Source: an uncultured Clostridia bacterium | GTDB lineage: Bacteria > Bacillota > Clostridia > Christensenellales > UBA1242 | Reading direction: 5' to 3' | Assembly: GCA_934746645.1 (NCBI GenBank) | Contig: CAKVFE010000001.1 | Coordinates: forward strand, 558,001-622,000 | Length of the DNA: 64,000 bases | Part shown: positions 27,676 through 36,183 of the stretch, one piece after another | Numbering within the stretch: the stretch's first letter is position 1 | Layout of the letters: each line of letters opens with the position of its first letter | Notes under the pieces: model-generated | Seen by the model: the letters and a program-made list of their open reading frames with translations, nothing else | Database searches by the model: none | What the model was told of the DNA's origin: nothing | Made by a program: the position numbers and the translations under genes

Positions 27676-28521
27676 ATGGTAGATGACTATAAAAAACAAC
27701 TCAATTCTATGAGAAAAAATTATCTAAATTATGAAAGTCATAAAGCTAGATTGAGAGCACAAGCAATCGACCTTTTTGGTAAAGATATTTTTCACGATTA
27801 CTTTGTACCTGACAATTTTAACTATGAAAGTATGTCACAAGACTACTTTGTTAAGCCTACTCGCCAATTGGTAGCTTTACCTTTTGACCAAGCTCAATTT
27901 GACGAACTTATAAAAATGGAAAAGAAAATGCTTAACGCTCCAATAATTTTTACAAGCAAAGGCCACACCATTCATGGTGGATACTTTTATGGTATTAAAG
28001 ACGGAAAGGTAGTATTGTTTGCATTATCCATAACTACCGACTCTGACAAATTGATGGCTGAACACCCAGTACTAAGTGAATACAAATTCACAATAAAACT
28101 TGATATGCTAATCAATGGTGACGAGCCTTTAGCACTTTTGCGTTTTGACTCATTGGGCAATCACCCTAACCTTATAGAAAATGGTCAACTTGTAGCAGGT
28201 TCACTAGATGTAAATACTCTCAACCACCCACATGTACATAAAAACGATGAGATGACTCAAGTGTTATGTGACGAAAACCTTGACTACACTACTGCATACC
28301 AAGTTCCTGATAAAATAACTGGTATGAGAGATTCCAACGACCCATTGTATTTTAAAACTTGTATTGACAACTTCTTCAAACTTGCCAATGTAAAAGCAAA
28401 AATTAATGTGTCTAGTCCAAAAGTTAGAGATTATTACTATTATGATTACAACAACAACTTGTTTGACTGGGACAACATTTTCCCAACATCTAACAAAGAC
28501 TTGCTTGATAGGGGTATGTAA
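27676..28521 (+). CDS. Hypothetical protein, 281 aa, paired with a DUF1828-like gene
   Basis: Not recognised. Soluble, no signal peptide. The first ~90 residues are helical and charged. The middle contains strand-like segments ('HTIHGGYFYGIKDGKVVLFAL', 'GDEPLALLRFDSLG') and an 'NHPHVHKNDE' motif near residue 190 with three spaced histidines. The C-terminal region is Tyr/Asn/Asp rich. It is the first gene of a two-gene transcript; the second starts 2 nt after its stop. The motif order suggests a soluble protein acting with its small partner, but the role is unknown. Confidence 0.6.
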   Translation: MVDDYKKQLNSMRKNYLNYESHKARLRAQAIDLFGKDIFHDYFVPDNFNYESMSQDYFVKPTRQLVALPFDQAQFDELIKMEKKMLNAPIIFTSKGHTIHGGYFYGIKDGKVVLFALSITTDSDKLMAEHPVLSEYKFTIKLDMLINGDEPLALLRFDSLGNHPNLIENGQLVAGSLDVNTLNHPHVHKNDEMTQVLCDENLDYTTAYQVPDKITGMRDSNDPLYFKTCIDNFFKLANVKAKINVSSPKVRDYYYYDYNNNLFDWDNIFPTSNKDLLDRGM

Positions 28522-28523
28522 TT

Positions 28524-28850
28524 ATGAATCTAAATGAAGCAAAACAACTTATCAATACTAAATACAAAACCTATCAAAGAACAACTGATGTTGTAGAAAT
28601 AGTAGTCAACAAACTACTTAACATAAACAATTATTATTATATTGCTCTTACCCCATTTAATGGTAAACTTATCCTTACAGATATTGCAGAGTCTGCCAAT
28701 ATACTTTACGATATAACCGAAGACCAATGGAAAGCACTTTGCAAAAAATACGGCGTAACTTTTAATGAATGGCACTTAGAAACAGAGTTTAAGACTCTAG
28801 CAGATTTGGATAGATTTATATCTCTACTTGACGAAGCTTCCAATATGTAA
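28524..28850 (+). CDS. Small protein resembling DUF1828
   Basis: 108 residues. 'ALTPFNGKLILTDIAESANILYDI' resembles the DUF1828 pattern (TPF, then strand, then a D at the turn), and the C-terminal helix 'TLADLDRFISLLDEA' is also similar. Family function is not established; some DUF1828 proteins occur in phages and mobile elements. It is tightly coupled to the upstream gene (2-nt gap, no separate ribosome site beyond GGGG inside that gene). Homology is tentative. Confidence 0.45.
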   Translation: MNLNEAKQLINTKYKTYQRTTDVVEIVVNKLLNINNYYYIALTPFNGKLILTDIAESANILYDITEDQWKALCKKYGVTFNEWHLETEFKTLADLDRFISLLDEASNM

Positions 28851-28875
28851 TTATGTTAATAAAAATATAACAATA

Positions 28876-28912
28876 AAAAGAAACTCACAGCATAAAACCT
28901 GTGAGTTTTTAT
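28876..28912. terminator. Bidirectional intrinsic terminator
   Basis: AAACTCACAG (28881-28890) pairs with CTGTGAGTTT (from 28899); A- and T-runs flank it between convergent genes. Confidence 0.8.
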
Positions 28913-28935
28913 TATATAAATCTAAATTATCTTTA

Positions 28936-29205
28936 TTATCTTTCCATACCAACATCTTTATATTTTTGTAATTCAGTGACAAAAATTTTTGAACATACCC
29001 CTGCATCTAAAGCAAGTTTTGTTTCTCCAATTTTTATCATAAGCCCAGTACGAGTTTTGGATTCTAAGTCTACAGTAGCACCACTAAAAAAGCCAATTTC
29101 TCTTAAGTGTTTTGCAGTTTTTTCATCACCTGCAACACCTTCAATTTTATAACTTTTACCGACATCACCAAATACTAGTGGGAATCCAGCAATTCTATTT
29201 TCCAT
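28936..29205 (-). CDS. FeoA-like protein
   Basis: 89 residues with the SH3-like FeoA pattern: 'GKSYKIEGVAGDEKTAKHLREIGFFSGATVDL' then 'KIGETKLALDAGVCSKIFV'. FeoA proteins bind FeoB or act as regulatory modules for ferrous iron uptake; similar modules occur at the C-terminus of DtxR regulators. No feoB or dtxR is nearby, so its partner lies elsewhere. AAAGGA lies upstream. It is single-gene. Confidence 0.75.
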   Translation of the reverse strand: MENRIAGFPLVFGDVGKSYKIEGVAGDEKTAKHLREIGFFSGATVDLESKTRTGLMIKIGETKLALDAGVCSKIFVTELQKYKDVGMER

Positions 29206-29446
29206 ATATGTCCTTTTTATTTACATTTTCTGAATACTTAATAGTACCAGAATTTATATCAAACATTATTTGTTTGACATAGATATAATATCACAAATAG
29301 ATTTTATTTTCAATAGTAATATCTTTTTATTATATAATTTGATTTTGGCTAAAATATTAGTGTATACTATTGGTGGTTAATTAATATATATTGTTAATAT
29401 ATAAAGTTAAAACAATAACTTTTTATCTTTAAATTTAACCTTTTTA
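29206..29446. other. Intergenic region before the tRNA-Arg(TCG) hairpin array
   Basis: No gene. The left part holds the FeoA leader. The right part holds the tRNA promoter at 29339 and an AT-rich leader with a TTAATATATA repeat. Confidence 0.4.
29339..29368 (+). promoter_or_regulatory. Promoter of the tRNA-Arg(TCG) unit
   Basis: TTGATT (29339-29344), 18-nt spacer, TATACT (29363-29368). The expected start near 29375 gives a ~227-nt leader before the tRNA. Confidence 0.55.
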
Positions 29447-29590
29447 GCGTCCATAGCTGTTTTGAGATAAATTTCACTATGGTCGCAATTTACCCTTGCG
29501 TCCATAGCTGTTTTGAGATAAATTTCACTATGGTCGCAAAACAAATTTTTGCGTCCATAGATTGTTGAGATATATTTCCTATGGACTCAA
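29447..29590 (+). repeat. Tandem tRNA acceptor-stem mimic hairpins
   Basis: Three direct repeats begin at 29447, 29498 and 29551 (spacing 51 and 53 nt). Each starts with GCGTCCATAG, the exact first 10 nt of the tRNA-Arg at 29602. Each folds back: GCGTCCATAG pairs with CTATGGTCGC in repeats 1 and 2 (one T-T mismatch), and GTCCATAG pairs perfectly with CTATGGAC in repeat 3. Repeats 1 and 2 are identical over 42 nt. The loops share TTGAGATAWATTTC. They lie inside the tRNA leader, at near-constant phase to the tRNA start. They may be degenerate tRNA copies, an integration scar or RNase P decoys. Confidence 0.75.
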
Positions 29591-29601
29591 TTCTTCGCCT
29601 T

Positions 29602-29676
29602 GCGTCCATAGTGAAATGGATATCACATAAGTCTTCGGAACTTAGTTTTCGGGTTCGAGTCCTGATGGACGCACCA
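29602..29676 (+). tRNA. tRNA-Arg (anticodon TCG)
   Basis: 75 nt with encoded CCA. Acceptor GCGTCCA/TGGACGC, D-stem GTGA/TCAC with a GGA-containing loop, anticodon stem TAAGT/ACTTA with loop CTTCGGA, T-stem TCGGG/CCTGA (one G-U) and loop TTCGAGT. Reads CGA/CGG codons. Confidence 0.93.
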
Positions 29677-29680
29677 AATG

Positions 29681-29720
29681 TAGTGGTTTGTAAGTCTTTT
29701 CTTACAGACTGCTATTTTTT
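29681..29720 (+). terminator. Terminator of the tRNA-Arg(TCG) unit
   Basis: TAGTGGTTTGTAAG pairs with CTTACAGACTGCTA (two G-U and one mismatch), followed by a T-run. Confidence 0.7.
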
Positions 29721-29739
29721 ATAATATCGTTATGTTAAT

Positions 29740-29770
29740 AAAAAAGGACAGCACTTGCTATCCTTTTTTT
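29740..29770 (-). terminator. Terminator of the HD-domain gene
   Basis: GGACAGC pairs with GCTATCC around 29746-29763, with A's on the left and T's on the right. Confidence 0.7.
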
Positions 29771-29771
29771 G

Positions 29772-30422
29772 TTATTCTTTTGTATCTGCATTAAGGCTAT
29801 CTATAACAAACTTTTTTAGTATCTCAATATTTTCGTTTGCCATAATTTGACCTGTCCTTGTATGCATATTTTCTCCCTGTGGTATCATTGTCCTATACAC
29901 ATAATGACAAGTGGATATTGGCATTATGTTAGGGATATATTCTTTACAATTTAAGTCATACTTTTTGTTGGTTCTTGGGATATGATGTGTTTGACAATAT
30001 TGGATTGTTCGCTTTAGTCCTATATCTCCCAATGCGTCTAGCGAATCTGCATCTTGCAAAACTTGCCACTCTATTGGTATATTTTTCTTATCTTTCTGTT
30101 CGTGATACTTAACAGCTTCCAAAATACTAGGTATTTTGCTATCGTCAACATCACAATCTATCAAAATCTTTTCCACTTCATCTAGGCTTTGCTCTGGCGA
30201 AACATATTGACCAGTTTTGTTGGACAAAAGTCTATGGATATCGTGGACAAGTGAAGCAACTGCAATAACATACAAATCCCCACCTTCTTTTGCTTGTATC
30301 TTAATTACATTGTCCAACACCCTCCTTAAATGACTAATATCGTGTCCGGTATTTTCATCTTTAAAAAGGACTTCCATTTTGTTATTAATTTTTTCAATAG
30401 TATCTTTTAATATCTTTTCCAT
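29772..30422 (-). CDS. HD-domain phosphohydrolase
   Basis: 216 residues. The HD metal-binding set is present: His in 'GHDISHLRRV' (about residue 27), the His-Asp pair in 'SLVHDIHR' (about 58-60) and the distal Asp in 'LQDADSLDALG' (about 124). Related proteins (YedJ/YpgQ type) hydrolyse nucleotides or related phosphoesters; substrate is open. Start preceded by TTGGGGAC. Monocistronic. Confidence 0.8.
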   Translation of the reverse strand: MEKILKDTIEKINNKMEVLFKDENTGHDISHLRRVLDNVIKIQAKEGGDLYVIAVASLVHDIHRLLSNKTGQYVSPEQSLDEVEKILIDCDVDDSKIPSILEAVKYHEQKDKKNIPIEWQVLQDADSLDALGDIGLKRTIQYCQTHHIPRTNKKYDLNCKEYIPNIMPISTCHYVYRTMIPQGENMHTRTGQIMANENIEILKKFVIDSLNADTKE

Positions 30423-30549
30423 ATTGTCCCCAATAATTTATCATAAATAGTTTAGCATAAATGATATGATAACCAAATAACTTAAAGTAGATTATATTAA
30501 ATTATTGTGTTAAAATGTTGATAACAACTATATTATTTGGAGTGCAACT

Positions 30550-31092
30550 ATGATGATAGAAACAAAAGATTTGATACTGGCAAAAGCAAAACTAGACGAT
30601 TTGGACAGCATATACAACAATTATTGGCGATATGAAGAAACAGCAAAATATATGCTATGGGCACCTTGTAAAAATAAAGATGAAGCAAAAGATAGACTAG
30701 AAAAAGTTATTGAGTACCAAAAAGAAAGATTGTCATTTTTTGTTTATGAAAAGAGAACTGAACAAGCTATAGGTATGGCTGGACTAAAAGAAATTGAACC
30801 TACCATATATGAAGATAGTGGCATTGGTATAGGTAAAGATTTTGTGGGACACGGATATGGCAAACAGATTCTTAATGCTTTACTTGATTATGTATTTAGT
30901 CACAATGCAAGCAAAGTTATTTGTTCTTGTCATACAGACAATATCGCATCATCAAGTTTGCAAAAATCTTGTGGTATGCACTACACACATTCTGAAATAG
31001 TAACTAGAAAAAAGGATAGCCTTCAATATCAATCTGATTATTATGAAATTTCAAAATCTGAATACCAAAGTTTACACTCTAATAAAAAATAA
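30550..31092 (+). CDS. GNAT acetyltransferase (RimJ/RimL-like)
   Basis: 180 residues. Motif A for acetyl-CoA reads 'IGKDFVGHGYGKQIL' (V/I-x-x-x-x-G-x-G-x-G/A region), followed by 'SCHTDNIASSSLQKSCGM', the usual RimJ/RimL 'N..S....k.GF' block. GGAG lies 7 nt before the first ATG. It acetylates an unknown amine, such as a protein N-terminus or small molecule. Monocistronic with promoter elements just upstream. Confidence 0.8.
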   Translation: MMIETKDLILAKAKLDDLDSIYNNYWRYEETAKYMLWAPCKNKDEAKDRLEKVIEYQKERLSFFVYEKRTEQAIGMAGLKEIEPTIYEDSGIGIGKDFVGHGYGKQILNALLDYVFSHNASKVICSCHTDNIASSSLQKSCGMHYTHSEIVTRKKDSLQYQSDYYEISKSEYQSLHSNKK

Positions 31093-31174
31093 AAAAATAA
31101 ATCCAAAAATCACTACCATATTAGTTGAAAATTTGATACAATATTGTCTGTGATTTAAACAAAGGAGAAGAATT

Positions 31175-31516
31175 ATGGCAGAACAAAAGAAAACATCTAG
31201 TAAATCTAGTAGTTCAAGTACAAAAAAGACTACATCATCTTCTTCAAGAAGTACTGTATGGGGTCTTAACAAAATTAGTTTTTGGGTTATAGGCGCTATG
31301 GCAATCTTATATTTGATTGCTTCTATACTATCACTTTGTGGTGTAAACCTAAAAGTTGTTTCTGCTCTTCAAGGAGTTGCTACTGCTATGGCAATTTGTA
31401 TCGCTGCAGTACTAGCTTGGAGATATGTTAAAAACAAACAAACTGTTTGGAAAGTATTGTACTTTGTACTATTGTTAGTAGTTCTATTGGGAATTATACT
31501 ACCACTAGTTATCTAA
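31175..31516 (+). CDS. Small membrane protein with Ser/Lys/Thr-rich N-tail
   Basis: 113 residues. Residues 5-27 are almost only Ser, Lys and Thr. Three hydrophobic helices follow (about 32-52, 60-80 and 90-112). No recognised family. AAAGGAGAAG precedes the ATG and a terminator follows, so it is a genuine single gene. The N-tail would be cytoplasmic and disordered. Confidence 0.65.
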   Translation: MAEQKKTSSKSSSSSTKKTTSSSSRSTVWGLNKISFWVIGAMAILYLIASILSLCGVNLKVVSALQGVATAMAICIAAVLAWRYVKNKQTVWKVLYFVLLLVVLLGIILPLVI

Positions 31517-31551
31517 TAAAAAAGGCAACCGTTAATGGTTGCTTTTTTTTA
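31517..31551 (+). terminator. Intrinsic terminator
   Basis: GCAACC (31525-31530) pairs with GGTTGC (31537-31542), followed by eight T's. Confidence 0.85.
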
Positions 31552-31693
31552 TTTAAAGTGTATGTGTATATCTTTATTAATATTTTTATTAATTAAATTT
31601 TTAATCTTAAATCTATACCTTGATTTACAAATCTTTATAAATTTTTTTTTATAACATTTATCTATAATAGATTTTTACTTATTATTTTAGATA

Positions 31694-32782
31694 TTATTGT
31701 TTTTCATCTTGTGTAGTATTTTCTAAATCTATATTAGTATTGTCTACTTTATCTTCTTTTGTACCTACTTCAACTAATGTAGTATCATTAGTTTTTTCTT
31801 TTGTATTAAGAGTGTCGCCTGCAACATTTTGTTTTGGTTGTTTTGACTTTCTTGTCTTTTTAGGTTTTGTTACTTCTTTACCTTCGGTTTCTTTTTGTAT
31901 CTCTTCTACAGTACTCCACGCACCAATAACTTCTGATACTTTAGTCAAATATACAAACGCTTGTGGGTCTATCTCTTTTATTATACTCTTCAATTGTCCC
32001 ATTTGGTATCTACTAGCAAGACATACCAATTGACATCTATCACTTTTACTGTGCATACCCTTAACTTGTGTACAAGTGCAACCTCTAGCAAGTTTATCCA
32101 TAATTGCGTCTGCCAACTCATTAGGTTTGGTTGTGACAATACTAAATGCTCTAACTTGTTTGTATCCTTCATTGACAAAGTCAGTGATAAGCATACTAAG
32201 TACCAACGCAATAATTGTGTATGGCAACAATCTTATACCATCTGCAAAAGTAATAGTTGATAGTAAGATAATAAATGTATCTATACATATCATAAGAGTA
32301 CCAATAGTTGCATTAGGTTTTTTCTTCTTTACAATACAAGCTATCATATCAGAGCCACCAGTCGAACCACCAAATCTTACTACAAGTCCAACACCTACAC
32401 CCATAATAGCGCCACCATAAATAGCAGATACTAAAAGTTCAAATGTTGTGTTAAGATTGAGATAACTAAATAGTTCCATACTCAATGAGAATGAAAAAAT
32501 ACCTATAAGTGCTTTTATTGCAAATCTTTTACCAAGTGTCTTTAGTGCTAAGAAATATAGTCCAATATTAAGTACCAAATATATAGCTGATGTAGGAACA
32601 TTTTTTAGTCCTATCTTCCCTAACCAAACACTTATAACCATAGACAATGCAGAAAATCCACCAGTGGATATTTCGTTGGGTTCTAGGAACACACTAAACG
32701 CAAATCCCATAACGACTGTGCCAAGCACCACCATAAGTATCTCCAACCATAATTGCCATTTTCTACTTGCTTTTATATACAT
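31694..32782 (-). CDS. YitT-family membrane protein
   Basis: 362 residues. The N-terminal ~200 residues have five or six helices with YitT hallmarks 'FLEPNEISTGGFSALSMVI' and 'VRFGGSTGGSDMIA'. A cytosolic DUF2179 domain (about 205-290) holds 'LARGCTCTQVKGMHSKSD' (the usual 'gvT.l.g.g.yt' turn). A ~70-residue Lys/Thr/Asp tail is longer than in typical YitT proteins. YitT/YvjA-type proteins are widespread in Bacillota; transport activity is suspected but not established. GGAGAG precedes the start. Confidence 0.85.
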   Translation of the reverse strand: MYIKASRKWQLWLEILMVVLGTVVMGFAFSVFLEPNEISTGGFSALSMVISVWLGKIGLKNVPTSAIYLVLNIGLYFLALKTLGKRFAIKALIGIFSFSLSMELFSYLNLNTTFELLVSAIYGGAIMGVGVGLVVRFGGSTGGSDMIACIVKKKKPNATIGTLMICIDTFIILLSTITFADGIRLLPYTIIALVLSMLITDFVNEGYKQVRAFSIVTTKPNELADAIMDKLARGCTCTQVKGMHSKSDRCQLVCLASRYQMGQLKSIIKEIDPQAFVYLTKVSEVIGAWSTVEEIQKETEGKEVTKPKKTRKSKQPKQNVAGDTLNTKEKTNDTTLVEVGTKEDKVDNTNIDLENTTQDEKQ

Positions 32783-32959
32783 AATACACTCTCCAAATAA
32801 TTTTGCCGTAAGATTATAACACGACTTTTATTTAAAAACAATGGCGAAATAAAAATATATTTATAATTATTAATATGTATACTTTAATAAAATAAAAAAA
32901 TAATTTAATTATAGCCAATATATTAAGCTAATGACTTGTTTTACTTTTATAATAAGTTA

Positions 32960-32985
32960 TGATACAATACGGTCTGGTGAAAATA
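32960..32985 (+). promoter_or_regulatory. Extended -10 just ahead of the beta-helix gene
   Basis: TGATACAAT ends at 32968, only 16 nt before the ATG at 32985, so the 5' leader would be about 10 nt. It carries only a weak GGTG ribosome site. Confidence 0.4.
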
Positions 32986-34970
32986 TGAAAAAGAAAATAA
33001 TAATATACACAGTATCAATAATTGCTTTTCTTGCTATAGCAATAGTAAGTATTATTGGTGGAATCAATACACACAACAAAAAAGTGTTAAAACAAGAACT
33101 TAATAATTTGATCGAAAGTTATGATGCAAACGAAACACTGTCATACAAAAATTATCTTATCAATAGCGCACATACCAATGTAACTGACAACAATGGTAAG
33201 TATACCTTTAATTATAAAAACAAACAGGTAACAATAACCGAAGACAAGATTGTTAAGATATCCAACACAACTGTACCAAAATATGACTATAGTTTTGATA
33301 GTGTGGAAGATATGGTAAGTAGTCCAAAACTAAAGGTTGATGATATAGTATATGTAAAAAGTTATTATAAAAATAAAAACATTGGTGGCGGATACTACAC
33401 AATAGTTAATGCTAGAGATGACAATAGTTATTGTATAGATTTAGACTTAGGCCTTGTAGCTCAACTTAAAGTATACGACAAAACAATATATGTAAGTCAG
33501 TTGGGAGCTTATGCAGACGGAAAAACCGATGACCATACAGCAATACAACAAAGTATAGATTTATGTGGAGAAAATATAGACACTATCATATTTGATAAAG
33601 GCAACTATCTATGCAATGACTATATAGACATAATCAATGTTAGCAATATCAACATTATCGGCAACAACAGTACAATAATTGTTAATGACCAATTTAACAA
33701 TGTCGACACTGGCGAATTTTTCTTTAATGTATATGGTAGTGAAGATATACTAATAAGTGGTCTTAATATCAATTATGATTTTAACCAACAAATGCGTGGT
33801 ATACGCACACAGCTAGTCATCAACGCTTCTGACAATATCGAATTGTATGGTTGCAAACTTACCATACCAAAAAGTCTAAGAGAAGTAAGTCAAGTTGGAT
33901 ACACCAATATAGACTGTTACTCTGACTGGCACAACATAATAATCAACAACTGCACATTTACCAACTACTGCGATTGTGAAGAAGGTGGCGGAATGTGGAT
34001 AAGAGATTTACACAACAAAGGTTGTGACAATATAAAAGTTGTCAATTCTAGTTTTACTAAAGTTGCACACGACGAAATACTTGCTGTATTTATGGGACAA
34101 ATATCAAATGTTCTTATCAAGAACAATACTTTCAATGTTCCAGATACTGGGTTATCTTCCAGTGTAATGAATTTTACTTTAGGAAGCAGTAGCAGTGTTC
34201 AAGCTGAAAACATAACATTTTCAGACAACACCATTGATGCATCTTCAACAGGTGGATTGATATGGTCTAAAAACACTAAAAATCTTGTAGTTAAAAACAA
34301 CAATATCAAAACTAGATTAAGTAGTAAAGCTGACGGAAGCAATACTCAAAGTCATTTTAGAGTATTTGAATCTCAAAGCAATAGTGACGGAGTAACTAAG
34401 AAAATAAATTCTATTGAAAACAACACCATTGAAGTATATTCTTATCTTGACACATACAATTTTCAATACAAAATATTTTCAAATATCAACAATGTTAAGT
34501 CCAACAACATAACAATTTATCCTAAAGTAACCAATATATTTATTGGCTGTGACAATGTTATCAACAACAAAGTAACCAGTAATAGTGATGTTGAATTTGT
34601 GTCATACAACACTACAACCAAATTTTCCAACAACTCAGTAATATTGAAAGGATACACAAGTTGTATGTTTAGGTGGTATGGTTATACTCTTAACAAAATG
34701 ATAACTTGTTCCAACAACTCCATCAACTACCAATATGTTGAAAGTGAAAAATCTTCTTGTATCGTTATGATTAACAATACAAAGTTTGTAAGCAACACTA
34801 TCGACTTTAACAACAATCTTATTGCAGGCACAACATTATCTCCACAAACTCGTCAATTGTTTGTCGTAGCTGATGACGAAAAAGAACAACAATTTTTGTT
34901 TAAGAACAATATTGTTACCAACTACCCTGACCGTAACTATGTTGTCAATGCTCAAATTGTTAAAGATTAA
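32985..34970 (+). CDS. Membrane-anchored right-handed beta-helix protein (pectate lyase superfamily)
   Basis: 661 residues from ATG 32985; an upstream in-frame ATG at 32931 lies before the promoter-like site and is rejected. N-terminal KKK plus helix (about 5-25) is a signal anchor. After a ~150-residue spacer, 'LGAYADGKTDDHTAIQQSID' marks the start of a pectate-lyase-3/polygalacturonase-type parallel beta-helix with many short strands ending in Asn ladders ('NNSTIIVN', 'SNNSINYQ'). The enzyme or tail-spike role cannot be decided. Possible surface polysaccharide lyase or binding protein. Flanked by its own terminator. Confidence 0.72.
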   Translation: MKKKIIIYTVSIIAFLAIAIVSIIGGINTHNKKVLKQELNNLIESYDANETLSYKNYLINSAHTNVTDNNGKYTFNYKNKQVTITEDKIVKISNTTVPKYDYSFDSVEDMVSSPKLKVDDIVYVKSYYKNKNIGGGYYTIVNARDDNSYCIDLDLGLVAQLKVYDKTIYVSQLGAYADGKTDDHTAIQQSIDLCGENIDTIIFDKGNYLCNDYIDIINVSNINIIGNNSTIIVNDQFNNVDTGEFFFNVYGSEDILISGLNINYDFNQQMRGIRTQLVINASDNIELYGCKLTIPKSLREVSQVGYTNIDCYSDWHNIIINNCTFTNYCDCEEGGGMWIRDLHNKGCDNIKVVNSSFTKVAHDEILAVFMGQISNVLIKNNTFNVPDTGLSSSVMNFTLGSSSSVQAENITFSDNTIDASSTGGLIWSKNTKNLVVKNNNIKTRLSSKADGSNTQSHFRVFESQSNSDGVTKKINSIENNTIEVYSYLDTYNFQYKIFSNINNVKSNNITIYPKVTNIFIGCDNVINNKVTSNSDVEFVSYNTTTKFSNNSVILKGYTSCMFRWYGYTLNKMITCSNNSINYQYVESEKSSCIVMINNTKFVSNTIDFNNNLIAGTTLSPQTRQLFVVADDEKEQQFLFKNNIVTNYPDRNYVVNAQIVKD

Positions 34971-34985
34971 AAGTTAATAACCAAT

Positions 34986-35021
34986 AAAAAAAGATAATGT
35001 CCAAAAACATTATCTTTTTTA
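34986..35021. terminator. Bidirectional intrinsic terminator
   Basis: AAAGATAATGT pairs with ACATTATCTTT; A-run before and T-run after, between convergent genes. Confidence 0.8.
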
Positions 35022-35070
35022 TTATTTATTTTATTATCTATTTTATTATTTATCAATATTTATATATTTT

Positions 35071-36051
35071 CTATCTGCCCATATTTAAACTATCTTCTGC
35101 AAATTCTTTAAAACATTCTACCATATCTGGATTTTCTTTTAATAGTAATTGGGATATCTTTTCTACCATTTCATCACTTGTCAAAAGTTTAACTCTCTTT
35201 TCTGCCAACTCTCTTTTGCCTTTTGGTGCATTTTCTGGATTTAATGGTTCGAATCTTGTACCAATATTTTTTAGATAAATTTTCAAATCGTTTACATTTG
35301 CAATCTTATTTTTCTCTAAAAAATCGAACACTCTAACTGAATAGAAAGTTTCCGTATTTTGCTCTGGGGCAAAGTAACCCACATATTCGTTATCATTTTC
35401 AAAAGATTTGTTAGAAGCAACAAAACCTATTCTTGGTAATCTAAATTTATAAATAAGTGGAATCATAAATGAATAATAATTATTTGCTTCTTTCATTCCA
35501 GCCAATTCTAATGGAAGTTCTCTTAAAACTTTATGCTCATTAGTTGGATTATCATAAAAATCATCAGGAACATTTTCTCTAATTCTTTTATTATTCATAT
35601 ATTCGGCAACATTCATATATTGCTCAAATATATCCATTTCATTCTCATTAAATGACTCGTTAATATACTTACCTACAGTTTCTAAGTATCCAGATCCAAA
35701 CTCAACGAAATCACCATCACCACGAACAACTTCTTTTAAATCTGTCATTCTCATTCCGTTTTTAAATAAATACTTTTCAAAACCTTCGCTTGCTGAAGTT
35801 ATAAAATAATCAACATGGGTCTTTTTGTTTAACTCATCATAAGACTTAGTTTGGGCTTCTTTTAAAGCAACCGATTCTTCCATATTGTGATAAAATAACA
35901 ACGAATTATAATGTGCTATTTTACCTGGACAAAGTTGAAGTCTTTCAGGTATCTCATAGATTTTAGAAGATTCCATAGCATCTTTTAATCCTGAAAGAGT
36001 TCTTTGTGTAAGTTCATAAAATTGTTTGGCTGTTTCTCTATCTATTGCCAT
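35071..36051 (-). CDS. Hypothetical soluble protein, 326 aa
   Basis: Not recognised. No signal peptide or membrane helix. Mostly helical, with charged segments and a middle region with aromatic residues ('NYYSFMIPLIYKFRLPRIGF'). AGAGGTGAG precedes the ATG. Base composition is slightly less AT-extreme than neighbours, with more glutamate codons. Its neighbour at 36184 has the same orientation but its own terminator lies between them, so they are separate transcripts. Confidence 0.55.
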   Translation of the reverse strand: MAIDRETAKQFYELTQRTLSGLKDAMESSKIYEIPERLQLCPGKIAHYNSLLFYHNMEESVALKEAQTKSYDELNKKTHVDYFITSASEGFEKYLFKNGMRMTDLKEVVRGDGDFVEFGSGYLETVGKYINESFNENEMDIFEQYMNVAEYMNNKRIRENVPDDFYDNPTNEHKVLRELPLELAGMKEANNYYSFMIPLIYKFRLPRIGFVASNKSFENDNEYVGYFAPEQNTETFYSVRVFDFLEKNKIANVNDLKIYLKNIGTRFEPLNPENAPKGKRELAEKRVKLLTSDEMVEKISQLLLKENPDMVECFKEFAEDSLNMGR

Positions 36052-36141
36052 AACTCACCTCTATTAGCAATTAAAAATTAAATTATATTCTATACTTAAT
36101 ATTATAATCTAGTCTAATTAAAAAATCAATAAGCCTTAAAT

Positions 36142-36176
36142 AAAAAAGTTTTAAAGCAAATACTTGCTTTAAAACT
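36142..36176 (-). terminator. Terminator of the 36184 gene
   Basis: AGTTTTAAAGCAA pairs with TTGCTTTAAAACT; on the minus strand a T-run follows. Confidence 0.75.
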
Positions 36177-36183
36177 ATAAATA

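Noticed and set aside
29447..29590. Possible CRISPR array
   Set aside because: Three repeats at ~51-nt period look array-like, but the spacers are only 9-11 nt, the repeats are tRNA 5'-end copies, and no cas gene is present.
34997..35278. A plus-strand frame antisense to the 35071 gene
   Set aside because: It begins inside a terminator and is antisense to a gene with a good ribosome site.
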